Shown piece after piece: positions 49,201-56,727 of a DNA stretch of 64,000 nucleotides; the first letter of the stretch is position 1; every line of letters begins with the position of its first letter. This stretch comes from Sciurus carolinensis. Lineage: Eukaryota; Chordata; Mammalia; Rodentia; Sciuridae. The DNA lies in the NCBI RefSeq assembly GCF_902686445.1, contig NC_062214.1, forward strand, positions 41,363,454 through 41,427,453. Direction: 5' to 3'. The position numbers and the translations under genes are program-made. Under the pieces are notes generated by a model. That model searched no databases. It was not told the DNA's origin and was given only the letters and a program-made list of their open reading frames with translations.

Positions 49201-51802
49201 GCACTTTACATTCATTTCATTTAATCCCTAAAATAGCTCAGTAATAGGTACTTCCCCATTTTATAGGTTAGGCAAAGGAGATCTAAAGTGATTTAAATAA
49301 CTTTTCCAAAGCCCCACCACCAAAGAGGTCAACCAGCCCTGAGAAGTACAATTGACATATTTGCCTTCAAAACCACTGGAGACAGTCTCCCAAACAGGTT
49401 TAACTTCAAATAGGAAAAAGCACCATGGCCAACCAGGTTTATTTATAGATTAGATTTAAAGTGATCCAGCCAACATAAAGAATAACACGAACCTTACTCA
49501 GCCAAAAGAATGAGGCAAGTAATTGGGTATATTCGTAAAAGTCAAAGGCTAACTCCATTTGAGATAAACATCAAATGCTACAGTTTCCAACTGAGCTGTT
49601 ATTTCTTTTCCAAACTGTACCCAAGAAAGTCATTGAAAACCTAGTGTTTTCAGCTTTACTCACAACTACTGTAAGTACAGGAGAGGAAAAGGCAGGCTAG
49701 ACTCTTCCCTTAAGAAATGCTAGCACTTTAGCACAAACCAAGCGGCCTTGGCTCCAACCAAGCTCTCACTCACGCAGGCCATGGGCCCTACCTGACTTCT
49801 GTCCGAAAAGATGCTTCATCCCATCTGGTGGTTTCATTTATCCGACTGAAGAGTCCTTCACAGATCCGAGGTATTAAGCCCAAATCACCCTGCAATGGGA
49901 AGGAGAAATGTCACAGCTGTCATTTGAAATATAAATAACTGACTATAGAATTTGATTTTGCTGGTGTGGAACTGGACTCCAAGGGCCTGCATGCCAACCC
50001 CAGGCTCTCACCCTAGGACCCCAGACACACCATTTACCCTCTGTAGAACTGCCTATTACTCTGAAATGAGAGCACAGAACCTTCTATTTCTACATGCTGA
50101 GACTTGAGCAATAGATGCTTATTAGTTGTTCACTGGTTAAGTCGCAGCTTGCAAAGATATGGAGACTTATTCTCTATAAAACAAGACTATGTCCAGTTGC
50201 ACAATAAATATTAAAAATATCTACTTAAATGACCACAGAAAGGGAAGTATACACCAGAAGGAAAAGAAACACTAAGAAAGTTTTAGTAAGCCCTCAAGGT
50301 CATCACTAGCTGTCTTAAAACATAGGTGATAGAACCATATTAAAACATGTAATACATTTCTCATTTTCATGTAGTGGACTTCCTAGAAAGGATTTAATAC
50401 ATCATATCACTTCGTAATGTGGGTATCATATTCAATAGTCATGTTTTGGTCAGCATTAACAAGCTGGTAAGCCTCACAATGGTACTCAAGATAAGGCAAA
50501 ACCCAAAATAACACCACTTGTTGTAATCAGCATGGTGCAATTTTTAAAAAATAAACTATCATACCCTAAAAACAGAAAGAACACCCAACAAGCACTTACC
50601 TGTAAGGTTAGAGAAAAACTATTGTTTATGAGCACTAGCTTGTAGAAATCAACAAATTTCATATTTAGAGGGCTTTCTTCCCCCAAAAAGCATAGTAGGA
50701 AAGCAAGAAGAAAGAAATAATAAAAAGTAAATGCAAAACTCTTCCAATACTGTTTGTAGCACTCATTTGTTCTTCTTTACTTTTCAGCACTAAAGATTCA
50801 CAGCACAACACATACATCATTCTAGTTTAAGAGAAGCCTGAGTTCAAGACGCCACTCTACACGCACTGAAGTAAGTTCATCTGGGAAGCCCTGCTCTCCT
50901 CTAATGCACTACTTCCATGAACCACCAAGCCTTTAGCATTGAGGACACCACCACCCCTGCTGGCAGGAAGCCCTCAAGTTCTGCCAGTATCTCTATACCT
51001 AGAACATGCCACAGGTTTGGCAGTCACTAAATAGTGCTTTTGCTGTGACGTAGGAAAACACACACAAATGCTGTTTAAATTTGGAGAAAACACAGAATGA
51101 GATAAAATTCCAATGATCCTATCTACTTTTCACTCCATAGTTTGGGGCAAGTGTAACATTAATATTGTTAATTTACATAGATTAATGAACTGTATAACTA
51201 TGTTGATACCCATTATAAACTATATATAGACTATGTAACTCTAACTTTTTAATGTATTTGCTGGATTTATATAATACCTTTCCATCAAAAAGTTAGATTT
51301 ATATTTTGCATTTTTCTTAGGGAAAAATGTTCTGAATAATTTTAAAAAGAACAGACTTCAGTAATTTATTCAAACTTTTCTGTTGGCAAAAAAGAAGAAT
51401 AAATTACTTGTGGGCCCAGCATATTTTCTTGATAACATTATAAGGCCTTTAAAAACAGAAAATGAACTGGGACTTGCATCCATTATTCATGCTTATATAC
51501 TTAACACTATTTCTAATTTAAAATCTCTCAAAGGAAATTTAGTCCAACTTATTACTGACTTTCATCTTATTACTCAAGAATAATCAGAACATGAAAAGCA
51601 CGTTAGTACAGACCAAGTAGATAAAAAGATAATTCTATCAGTCCAGAGGAAAATAAGAAATTCCCTTCCCACGCAAACAACATACAGAATTTCCCATCAT
51701 AGTGTATGATTTTCCAGATCCAGTTTGTCCATATGCGAAGACACAAGCATTATAACCTTCGAATGCAGATTTTACCACATCTGTGCCAAGGGTTTTGAAA
51801 AC
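32855..51802 (-). CDS. KIF16B: KIF16B (kinesin-3), partial: nine motor-domain and neck exons
   Basis: Nine exons joined on the minus strand (51802-51686, 49889-49792, 49087-48978, 45657-45515, 44081-43913, 43730-43599, 42363-42188, 35831-35766, 32914-32855) give 1071 nt, exactly 357 codons, without a stop and with matching phase at every junction. Seen motifs are the P-loop GQTGSGKS, switch I NDVSSRSH, switch [10 protein letters not shown], the loop-12 region [19 protein letters not shown] and a neck segment [13 protein letters not shown]. The wording of the motor, especially [15 protein letters not shown] and [17 protein letters not shown], fits KIF16B (SNX23) rather than KIF1A, KIF1B or KIF13. 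Known role: a plus-end-directed microtubule motor that moves early endosomes through a C-terminal PX domain binding PI3P. The initiator exon(s), FHA, stalk and PX coding parts are absent from the window. I looked for the next expected exon left of 32855 by eye and did not find it. Confidence 0.93.
32915..35765. other. KIF16B intron, unassigned
   Basis: 2.85 kb between the two post-neck exons, AT-rich, with no element I can name. A 131-codon plus-strand frame at 34964-35359 has no recognisable motif. Confidence 0.55.
35766..35831 (-). CDS. KIF16B: KIF16B post-neck exon 1
   Basis: The exon is 66 bp (22 codons), phase 0 at both ends, with acceptor TTTTAG and donor GTAAGT. It encodes [20 protein letters not shown] followed by AR. 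This continues directly from the neck exon and fits the KIF16B linker toward the FHA domain. It lies 6.4 kb from the previous exon. It is too short to stand out as an open frame and was found by matching the expected continuation. Confidence 0.9.
36040..36240 (-). mobile_element. Ancient L1 fragment, reverse orientation
   Basis: ACTATTATATAGTATTCGATG, ACTACAATCTCTAGTCATTTC resemble old L1 ORF2 3' text read backwards. Weak. Confidence 0.45.
36503..36529. repeat. (TTAG)n microsatellite
   Basis: Six TTAG units adjoining the tail side of a reverse-oriented SINE. Confidence 0.9.
36530..36664 (-). mobile_element. Degraded B1-ID composite SINE
   Basis: CACTTAACCACTGAGTCACA, TTTTGAGACATGGTCTGGC and GACTGGCTTTGAACTT are B1-ID text in reverse. 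Internal deletions. Confidence 0.75.
36665..36880 (-). mobile_element. Ancient L1 fragment, reverse orientation
   Basis: TCATTGTATAGTATTCTACT, TCTAATCTTTTGCTTTGCCA, AGCAATGCTACAATAACTA and CAAATTCCTAGCACGGGG are typical reverse-strand old L1 text. Confidence 0.6.
36881..38679. other. KIF16B intron, unassigned
   Basis: No exon found. Plus-strand frames at 36900-37202 and 38388-38747 (100 and 119 codons) show no motif. Confidence 0.5.
38691..38902 (-). mobile_element. B1-ID composite SINE
   Basis: Reverse-oriented: CACTAAGCCAAATCCCCAGT, GAGACAGGGTCTCACTAAAT, GGCCAGCTTTGAACTTGTGA. CTTTGCCTGTT flanks it at 38680-38690 and 38903-38913. Confidence 0.9.
38914..39324. other. KIF16B intron, unassigned
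   Basis: No exon or clear repeat. The plus-strand frame 39048-39353 is motif-free. Confidence 0.5.
39325..40062 (+). mobile_element. Ancient L1M 3' end
   Basis: CCATCAGAATGGTTGCAATG, AATGCTGGCAAGATCTATAG, CTGTTTGGCAGTATCTACTT, GGATGAATCTCACAAACCCA and a terminal CAATAAAAA follow sense-strand L1 ORF2 and 3' UTR of an old subfamily. Confidence 0.8.
40063..41493. other. KIF16B intron, unassigned
   Basis: AT-rich, no exon, no clear repeat. Confidence 0.5.
41508..41611 (+). mobile_element. Young ID SINE
   Basis: GGGGCTGGGGAGATAGCTCA, GTGGGTAGAGTGCTTGCC (A-box region) and GGTTCGATCCCC (near-perfect B box) show an intact pol III promoter. It has about 28 terminal A bases. AAAATACAAAAGA is repeated before (to 41507) and after (to 41620) as the target duplication. 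The best-kept ID in the window. Confidence 0.93.
41621..42187. other. KIF16B intron, unassigned
   Basis: Sequence next to the neck exon; no element recognised. Confidence 0.5.
42188..42363 (-). CDS. KIF16B: KIF16B end of motor and start of neck
   Basis: The exon is 176 bp with acceptor TTCACAG and donor GTTGGG, a weaker GT site than the others. It completes [20 protein letters not shown], then [20 protein letters not shown], then [19 protein letters not shown]. The first part is the last motor strand and alpha-6 ([10 protein letters not shown]). The second part is the kinesin-3 neck linker and short neck helix with heptad-like Leu/Ile spacing. Confidence 0.95.
42364..43598. other. KIF16B intron, unassigned
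   Basis: A GA-rich patch lies at 42930-42975. No repeat family recognised. Confidence 0.5.
43599..43730 (-). CDS. KIF16B: KIF16B motor exon, loop 12 / alpha-5 microtubule-binding surface
   Basis: The exon is 132 bp with acceptor CTACAG and donor GTAAGA. The first two bases complete an Ala codon. It encodes [20 protein letters not shown] then [20 protein letters not shown] and MIA plus one base. [12 protein letters not shown] is the kinesin-3 K-loop/loop-12 type surface, and [12 protein letters not shown] is near-invariant in kinesins. The lysine run is kept. Confidence 0.94.
43731..43912 (-). other. KIF16B: Short KIF16B intron (182 bp)
   Basis: This is the only short intron in the visible gene, flanked by the switch II exon and the loop-12 exon. 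It begins GTAGGT and ends CTACAG on the minus strand, and holds no recognisable repeat. Confidence 0.9.
43913..44081 (-). CDS. KIF16B: KIF16B motor exon with switch II
   Basis: The exon is 169 bp with acceptor CCACAG and donor GTAGGT. It starts [20 protein letters not shown] and includes the switch II motif DLAGSERA, then the alpha-4 relay segment [20 protein letters not shown] ending ISAL plus one base. It is separated from the next exon by an intron of only 182 bp (43731-43912). Confidence 0.95.
44082..45514. other. KIF16B intron, unassigned
   Basis: 1.4 kb between the switch II and switch I exons; no repeat family recognised. Confidence 0.5.
45515..45657 (-). CDS. KIF16B: KIF16B motor exon with switch I
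   Basis: The exon is 143 bp with acceptor CCCCAG and donor GTAAGG, ending in phase 0. It reads [20 protein letters not shown], then [19 protein letters not shown] and [17 protein letters not shown] is the switch I signature that coordinates the gamma phosphate and magnesium. The [15 protein letters not shown] block is shared with all kinesin-3 motors. Confidence 0.95.
45785..45905 (+). mobile_element. MIR remnant
   Basis: TCTCACTGGGCCTCAGTTAC and CCCATCTTATAATGTATACC with TAGGGTATTTAGGATAAATG match the sense MIR core. Confidence 0.62.
45997..46050. repeat. (GT)n / mixed GT-GC microsatellite
   Basis: About 13 GT units followed by TATGTGTGTACACGCGCGCAT, an alternating purine-pyrimidine stretch. 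Confidence 0.9.
46208..46249. repeat. (GT)n microsatellite
   Basis: About 20 GT units. Confidence 0.95.
46293..46380 (+). mobile_element. ID SINE
   Basis: GGGGGTGTAGCTCAGTGGTA and GGCCCTGGGTTCAACCC are ID text with a CAAAAA-type tail. Confidence 0.82.
46465..46545 (+). mobile_element. ID SINE, first copy of a local duplication
   Basis: GGCTGGAGTTATAGCTAAGT and CCCTGGATTTGATCCCCAG are ID text. The 60 bp before it match the 60 bp before the next ID. Confidence 0.8.
46613..46708 (+). mobile_element. ID SINE, second copy of a local duplication
   Basis: GGCTGGGGGTGTATCTCAAT and TTAGGGTTGATCCCC are ID text with about 20 terminal A bases. Confidence 0.82.
46740..47600 (-). mobile_element. Ancient L1 ORF2 in reverse orientation
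   Basis: The order CAGAATAAATTCTTAGGAG, AATTGTCCTCCACAAAGGG, GGTGAGCACTCTTTCTTGC, GAAAATTAATGCTTTGTCTG and AAATCTTTGATCCATTTACC is that of old L1 ORF2 read on the opposite strand. A SINE follows at 47661 and similar text may resume to about 47860. Confidence 0.75.
47661..47762 (+). mobile_element. ID SINE
   Basis: GGGCTGGAGATGTAGCTTAG and ATCCTGGGTCCAATGTCC are ID text. Confidence 0.8.
48039..48230 (-). mobile_element. B1-ID composite SINE
   Basis: Reverse-oriented and well kept: CACTGAGCCACATCCCCAGC, GAGACAAGGTCTCACTGAGT, CTGGGATTACAAGCGTGTGC. CCTGATATCTT flanks it at 48028-48038 and 48231-48241. Confidence 0.93.
48242..48977. other. KIF16B intron, unassigned
   Basis: A 153-codon plus-strand open frame (48559-49020) overlaps the KIF16B exon at 48978 on the other strand. 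It has no motif and no supporting context. Confidence 0.5.
48978..49087 (-). CDS. KIF16B: KIF16B motor exon (SYLEIYNE strand)
   Basis: The exon is 110 bp with acceptor TTTTAG and donor GTAAGA. The first base completes the Ser codon of the previous exon, then it reads [13 protein letters not shown], the highly conserved kinesin strand and helix. It continues through [20 protein letters not shown] to VE with one base left over. The [16 protein letters not shown] segment is distinctive for KIF16B among kinesin-3 motors. Confidence 0.94.
49165..49345 (-). mobile_element. MIR SINE remnant
   Basis: ATGCTAAGCACTTTACATTC, CATTTAATCCCTAAAATAGC and CATTTTATAGGTTAGGC follow reverse MIR order. Confidence 0.65.
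49346..49791. other. KIF16B intron, unassigned
   Basis: No repeat recognised. Confidence 0.5.
49792..49889 (-). CDS. KIF16B: KIF16B motor exon after the P-loop
   Basis: The exon is 98 bp, phase 0 in and 2 nt left over, with acceptor ATTGCAG and donor GTAGGG. It encodes [20 protein letters not shown] followed by [12 protein letters not shown] and the first two bases of a Ser codon completed by the next exon. This corresponds to the helix after the P-loop, ending where the kinesin beta strand '[10 protein letters not shown]' starts. The third residue is Leu (TTG), where I recall Ser in other mammals; a TTG/TCG change would explain it. Confidence 0.93.
49890..51685. other. KIF16B intron, unassigned
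   Basis: 1.8 kb between the P-loop exon and the next; no repeat family recognised. Confidence 0.55.
51686..51802 (-). CDS. KIF16B: KIF16B exon with P-loop (nucleotide-binding)
   Basis: The exon is 117 bp (39 codons), phase 0 at both ends, with acceptor TTTCAG and donor GTATGT. It reads from [20 protein letters not shown] to the end MMGNS. It contains the Walker A P-loop GQTGSGKS, preceded by the kinesin-typical VFAYG. It is the most N-terminal exon visible. The exon(s) encoding the initiator Met and first strands must lie to the right, beyond the young L1 or outside the window. Confidence 0.95.
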
Positions 51803-52894
51803 CTGAAAGAAAAAAACAAAAAAAAACACAAACACAAAAGACACAATTACCATGGATTTTAATAAAAACCCCAGCAGTGCTGACAAAATTCTTGAATGCT
51901 ACTTTCATCTCTTAAGGATTACACCATACCAATAAATGACCATAGAATTGTTAACAACAGAATATGTATGTGCTCCCATTTTTAATCAAAAGTAAACTTT
52001 CTAAGCAAGCAAAGAGCAATCCATTCTATTTCCTACTTAACCAAACAATTCCTGAAATATGAAAATGTAAACAAGTCAAAGTGACAATCATGTCTAGAAG
52101 CAAAGATGATTTTAAAGCATGATGATTTACCATTAAGAATTATATGTTTATAAAGCTACTCATTCTATAAGAGTTTCTAGAAATAAAATATTCAAAACCT
52201 GAAGGTCACAGTAGCAAGAAATTATTGCCTGAACCATGCTAAACTCAAGTTCTCATTTTTAAGGATCCAGGTTCACAGAGATAAACCTTTGAAGGTTTTC
52301 CTGAAGCTGAGTGATAGATGGGTGTAAATGATGCCAGGATGATTGGATACCCTCATGACAGAGTCCAGATGCTTTTTCCTATTTGGATATTTATCCAGGA
52401 TGGAGAGGGTGGGAGACAACCTGTGTGAGGATGGAGTCACACCTGCAATGGTCTGAGTCCCTGTCCGTGAACCACATAATTGCAATTTGGTGAGTAAAAG
52501 ATGATGAAGTATAAATACTTCAGGAGGACAACTAATATATATGAGTCAAATCAAGAGGTGAAGGCATTCTAGTTATACCCAACTGAGAAGAGATGAACCA
52601 AAGCTTAGTGTTAAACCCAGTACACTAAAGGGCACATCAGATTTCTCCCTGCTTCAAATAGTAGGAACATCAGCAACTAAAGAGATGTCAGAGGGAGGTC
52701 AGTCATCTTTACTGTTAGCACCACGAAATGGTAAGGGGCTCCTAGATGGAATTTCCACAGTCCAAAGTGGGAATCTTACCCACTCCTGCAGGAATGATCA
52801 GTCTGTGAGTGATGTCCATTAGCCAAAATCAGAGACCCACTTAGGTAAACCACAAAGTCATCTCCAACTACTACCAAAGGGCTGAGAGCAATAG
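51803..52894. other. KIF16B intron, unassigned
   Basis: Begins at the acceptor of the P-loop exon. No further exon or clear repeat. Confidence 0.5.
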
Positions 52895-52990
52895 ATCCTA
52901 AACTATGATACACCTAAGAATCACCTGGGAAGCTTCCAAAAGTCCCACAGGCCAGGCTGGCAACCCAGCTTAAAGAAATGCAACCTAAGG
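52895..52990 (+). mobile_element. MER5A-like fragment
   Basis: AACTATGATACACCTAAGAATCA-type text (CCTAAGAATCACCTGGGAAG) matches the MER5A left part. The rest is unclear. Confidence 0.4.
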
Positions 52991-53088
52991 GCAATGAACC
53001 CAGGAACCAGTGCCTTATAACACCCCACAAGTGATTTCAAAATAAACAAAACAAGCAAGTCTGGTCATCTTCATCTCAGATCCACATT

Positions 53089-53317
53089 ATTATTATTATC
53101 ATTATTATTATTATCATTATTTTGTGTCAGGAATTGAACTCAGGGGTGCTTAAACACTGAGCTACATCCCCAGCCCTTTACACTTTCTATTTTGAGACAA
53201 GGTCTCGATAAGTTGCTTAAGGCCTCATTAAGTTACTGAGGCTGACTTTGAACTTGAGATCCTCCTGCCTCAGCATCCTAAGCCACTGGGATTACACGAG
53301 TACACCACCATGCCTGG
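53089..53317 (-). mobile_element. B1-ID composite SINE with (ATT)n tail
   Basis: Reverse-oriented: ACTGAGCTACATCCCCAGCC, GAGACAAGGTCTCGATAAG, GCTGACTTTGAACTTGAGA. The tail side is an ATT/ATC trinucleotide tract (53088-53120). CTCAGATCCACATT (53075-53088) and CTCAGATTTACATT (53318-53331) are the diverged target repeats. Confidence 0.88.
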
Positions 53318-53331
53318 CTCAGATTTACATT

Positions 53332-53610
53332 TTTTAAAATCCTACTAATAACACAGCTGCCATCCAAGGACAAGATGAAAATACAGCCAACTGAACTTGG
53401 GCTTTCTTCAGACATCTTCCTCCCACCATCTTGTTTGGACTTTGTTTCCTCATTCTCATTGGTACAAGATTCACAAACCAGCCCTTCAATTGAGTCATCT
53501 CCACAGATGGCCAAGGTCATGACTTCTGAGTAATTTCTACTCATTTCAGCTTTACAAGTTGATATTTTCTGAACTTATTCTCAAAATCTGATGCTGTACT
53601 CAACTATAAC
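53332..53610. other. KIF16B intron, unassigned
   Basis: Contains an 88-codon minus-strand open frame (53278-53544) whose last residues come from the SINE. No family motif. Confidence 0.5.
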
Positions 53611-53611
53611 A

Positions 53612-53795
53612 GTGGCTCACACTGGGCACTTTCTATACCATTTCATGTGTTCATGTATTAATCCTCATGAAAATACTACAGGGTAAGTGGCATTACCAAA
53701 CCTCAGATGAGGAAGTTGAAAGGAAGGGTTAAGGAAGTAAGCACCTGCCAGTGAGTGGTCAAGCTGGGACCTCAGACAGGTCTTTCAGACTCCAT
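53612..53795 (-). mobile_element. MIR SINE
   Basis: CACTGGGCACTTTCTATACC, AACCTCAGATGAGGAAGTTG and AAGCTGGGACCTCAGAC follow reverse MIR order. Confidence 0.68.
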
Positions 53796-54478
53796 AGATC
53801 TTATCATTATATGTTCTCTTCCCAAACCCTCTAAATTGATAATAAGGTCCTAAACCTCTCTGGACGCACTCCTCCTCAAACTTATATTAAGAAGCAAAAG
53901 TCATAATCCCAGGGAGACTCGGTTCCAGATCATCAGTTTGAGATTGATTTTCATCACTACATATGAAATTTGAGTAAAAACTCTAAATTATTCTCCATTT
54001 TCCTCCTACTAAACAAAAAAGAAAAAAGAGGCAAGATCATTTCACTGAATAGAAACAAACACCTTCCAAAAACTTCTCAGAGGGTAAAAGACAGATTTTC
54101 TCTTACAGTTTGGTCTGGGGTTAAAACAGTATCATAGAAAATATCATTACTTAAATCAAACCCAAAGGTTACCACAATGAAATTCTTCCCTAGGGCTAAA
54201 ATTCACACCCACCATTTTATTATTACTTTTATTAGAAAGCTAATCCACATGGTTTTCTGACAAACTCAAGACTGTGAGTGCTAGAGGGTGAGGCTGGTGG
54301 ACATGACACCAAAATGGGTCTACAAATTGCAGGTCTGTAGGTGTACAAATCAGGTCAGACTCAGTATCAGCTTCAGATAACGCATGCACAGTCAGCCTGA
54401 GATCCGAGAAGCATCAGGCACTCCCTGCATCCCCATCTGGCAAGGAAAGACCTTCAGGCTCCCAGCAAAGACTGATCT
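53796..54478. other. KIF16B intron, unassigned
   Basis: Unique-looking sequence up to the L1 target duplication. Confidence 0.55.
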
Positions 54479-54493
54479 AAAATCTGCTACAGA
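54479..54493. repeat. L1 target-site duplication, 5' copy
   Basis: AAAATCTGCTACAGA, identical to the copy at 60805-60819. The AAAA start suits the L1 endonuclease nick preference (TT/AAAA-like). Confidence 0.96.
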
Positions 54494-55542
54494 CAGCCAG
54501 CTTCTCCAGGTTCTCGGAACGGAACTGGCCCGCTAGTGAGAGCCTGTCTGAACAGAGCACGCTCCGAGTCCCGGAGCCCCTGCAGTGCAGTGTACTCCTG
54601 CAAAGAACCAGCGGAGAGCCTCGATCTGCAGTCAGCCTCAGGGATAAGGGCAGGGCAGCCGGAGACCTCTTCAGGCGGCACTGCCCACTCCGGCTGCGGG
54701 CTCTCTTCACGGGGCGATCCAAGATGGCGGCCTAGAGGGAGACTGCACCCCCGGTCGCTCCAGAACCCAGGAGTTAAGAAGGGGAGGCATTGAGAGACTC
54801 GGACTGAAGTGGAGCCACGGGTGAGTCTGCCCACTGGGTAAAGCTCGGCCCGGGTGGCAGGCCCAGATAGAGGTGGCTTATCGGAGCCGGGCAGGGCAGC
54901 TAGAGTCATCCACAGGCAGTCCTGCGCACTCCGGCGGTGGGCCCCGCCCACACAGCCAGCTTCTCCAGGTTCTCGGAACGGAACTGGCCCGCTAGTGAGA
55001 GCCTGTCTGAACAGAGCACGCTCCGAGTCCCGGAGCCCCTGCAGTGCAGTGTACTCCTGCAAAGAACCAGCGGAGAGCCTCGATCTGCAGTCAGCCTCAG
55101 GGATAAGGGCAGGGCAGCCGGAGACCTCTTCAGGCGGCACTGCCCACTCCGGCTGCGGGCTCTCTTCACGGGGCGATCCAAGATGGCGGCCTAGAGGGAG
55201 ACTGCACCCCCGGTCGCTCCAGAACCCAGGAGTTAAGAAGGGGAGGCATTGAGAGACTCGGACTGAAGTGGAGCCACGGGTGAGTCTGCCCACTGGGTAA
55301 AGCTCAGCCCGGGTGGCAGGCCCAGATAGAGCTGGCTTAGCAGAGCCGGGCAGGGCAGCTTGAGTCTTCCCAAGGTAGTCATCCACACTCCGGCAGTGGG
55401 TTCTTTCCACACGGCCAGCTGCACGGTGCAGGCCCACAGTGAGAGCATTTCCGCACAGAGCCAGTTCCAAAACGTGGAACCAGTAGGGGGCTAGGGGCAG
55501 TATTCTTCGAATGAGCTGCTTTATCAGATTCCTCCAAGACAT
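54487..55542 (-). other. Long antisense open frame across the L1 5' UTR
   Basis: From the first ATG (55542-55540) the minus strand is open for 351 codons and ends only at a TAG (54489-54487) in the flanking target duplication. An extra 10 codons are open upstream from a GTG. Because the repeat unit is 459 bp, exactly 153 codons, the frame passes through both units in the same phase. The translation repeats a block starting LSGPATRAELYPVGRLTRGS. Primate L1 has an antisense 5' UTR frame (ORF0) of about 70 codons, but I see no sequence similarity to it. Whether it is translated is unknown; high GC content favours chance open frames. Confidence 0.4.
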
Positions 55543-55648
55543 CAGGCTACTGAAGGCTAGGAGGTGATACACTGGAAATCTACTGGGACACTATAAGCCA
55601 ATAGTGGAAAACTGCAATATCTCAGGGTCCCACTGACAACTGACCATT
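54494..55648 (+). promoter_or_regulatory. L1 5' UTR / internal promoter with 459-bp repeat
   Basis: Text from 54494 recurs from 54953 with a constant 459-bp offset and few differences. This gives one partial and one complete unit, followed by a single-copy stretch (about 55330-55648). Each unit contains CCAAGATGGCGGCC (54719-54732 and 55178-55191), the YY1-type site that marks the transcription start of human L1. By that analogy a unit starts just before the site (about 54711), and 54494-54710 is a truncated upstream unit. The GC content is far above the rest of the window. Confidence 0.85.
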
Positions 55649-56696
55649 ATGAGAAAACAAGGGAAGAAAATGTCCCAAACAAACCTAGATACTACATCAA
55701 TAAAACCCAATGACAGCAGAGCAGAAGAAATGTCAGAAAGGGAGTTCAGAATGTACGTAATTAAAACGATCAGGGAAGCTAATGAGGAGATGAAAGAGCA
55801 AATGCAGGCATTGAAGGAGGAGATGAAAGAGCAAATGCAGGCATTAAATGATCGCACCAATCAACAGTTAAAAGACCAAATACGGGAAGCAAGAGATCAT
55901 TTCAATAAAGAGTTAGAGATACTGAAAAAAAAACCAAACTGAAATCCTTGAAATGAAGGAAACAATAAACCAAGTTAAAAACTCCATAGAAAGCATAACC
56001 AATAGGATAGAACACCTGGAAGACAAAACCTCAGACACTGAAGACAAAATATTTAACCTTGAAAACAAAGTGGAACAAACAGAGAAGATGGTAAGAAATC
56101 ATGAACAGAATCTCCAAGAACTATGGGATATCATGAAAAGGCCAAATTTGAGAATTATTGGGATTGAGGAAGGCTTAGAGAAACAAACCAAAGGAATGAA
56201 CAATCTATTCAATGAAATAATAACAGAAAATTTCCCAAATCTGAAGAACGAAATGGAAAACCAAGTACAAGAGGCTTATAGAACTCCAAACATACAAAAT
56301 TACAACAGACCCACACCAAGGCACATTATTATGAAAATACCTAACATACAAAATAAAGACAGAATTTTAAAGGCCGCGAGAGAAAAGAATCAAATTACAT
56401 TCAGAGGGAAACCAATAAGAATATCAGCAGATTTTTCAATCCAGACCCTAAAAGCTAGAAGGGCCTGGAACAACATATACCAAGCCCTGAAAGAAAATGG
56501 ATGCCAACCAAGAATCTTATACCCAGCAAAACTTACCTTCAAATTTGACGATGAAATAAGATCCTTCCATGATAAACAAAAGCTAAAGGAATTTACAAAA
56601 AGAAAGCCAGCATTACAGAACATTCTCAGCAAAATATTCCATGAGGAAGAAATGAAAAACAACGATGCAAATCAGCAACAGGAGGCGCTAGCCTAA
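55649..56696 (+). CDS. L1 ORF1p, split by a +1 homopolymer shift
   Basis: The first part (55649-55942, 97 codons) starts at ATG with MRKQGKKMSQTNLDTTSIKP. It contains a coiled coil with a duplicated EEMKEQMQAL block and ends at a TGA just after an A9 tract (55925-55933). The second part (55953-56696, 247 codons) is open in the next frame: rest of the coiled coil, the RRM-like region (RPNLRIIGIEEGLE) and the C-terminal domain (RPTPRHIIMKIP, AREKNQITFRGKP). With eight A bases the two parts would be one frame of about 350 codons. ORF1p is the RNA-binding trimer of the L1 particle. The older L1 at 1-5430 also has nine A bases here. Confidence 0.9.
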
Positions 56697-56727
56697 AGGA
56701 ATAGCCAAATAAAGGAGAAACCGAATC

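Noticed and set aside
53278..53544. 88-codon minus-strand frame as a possible exon
   Set aside because: Its end is SINE-derived, it has no family motif, and it does not fit the expected KIF16B N-terminal sequence.
54854..55252. Sense-strand 132-codon frame in the L1 5' UTR
   Set aside because: It is short, overlaps the antisense frame and does not extend into the single-copy part. Explained by GC-rich repeat sequence.
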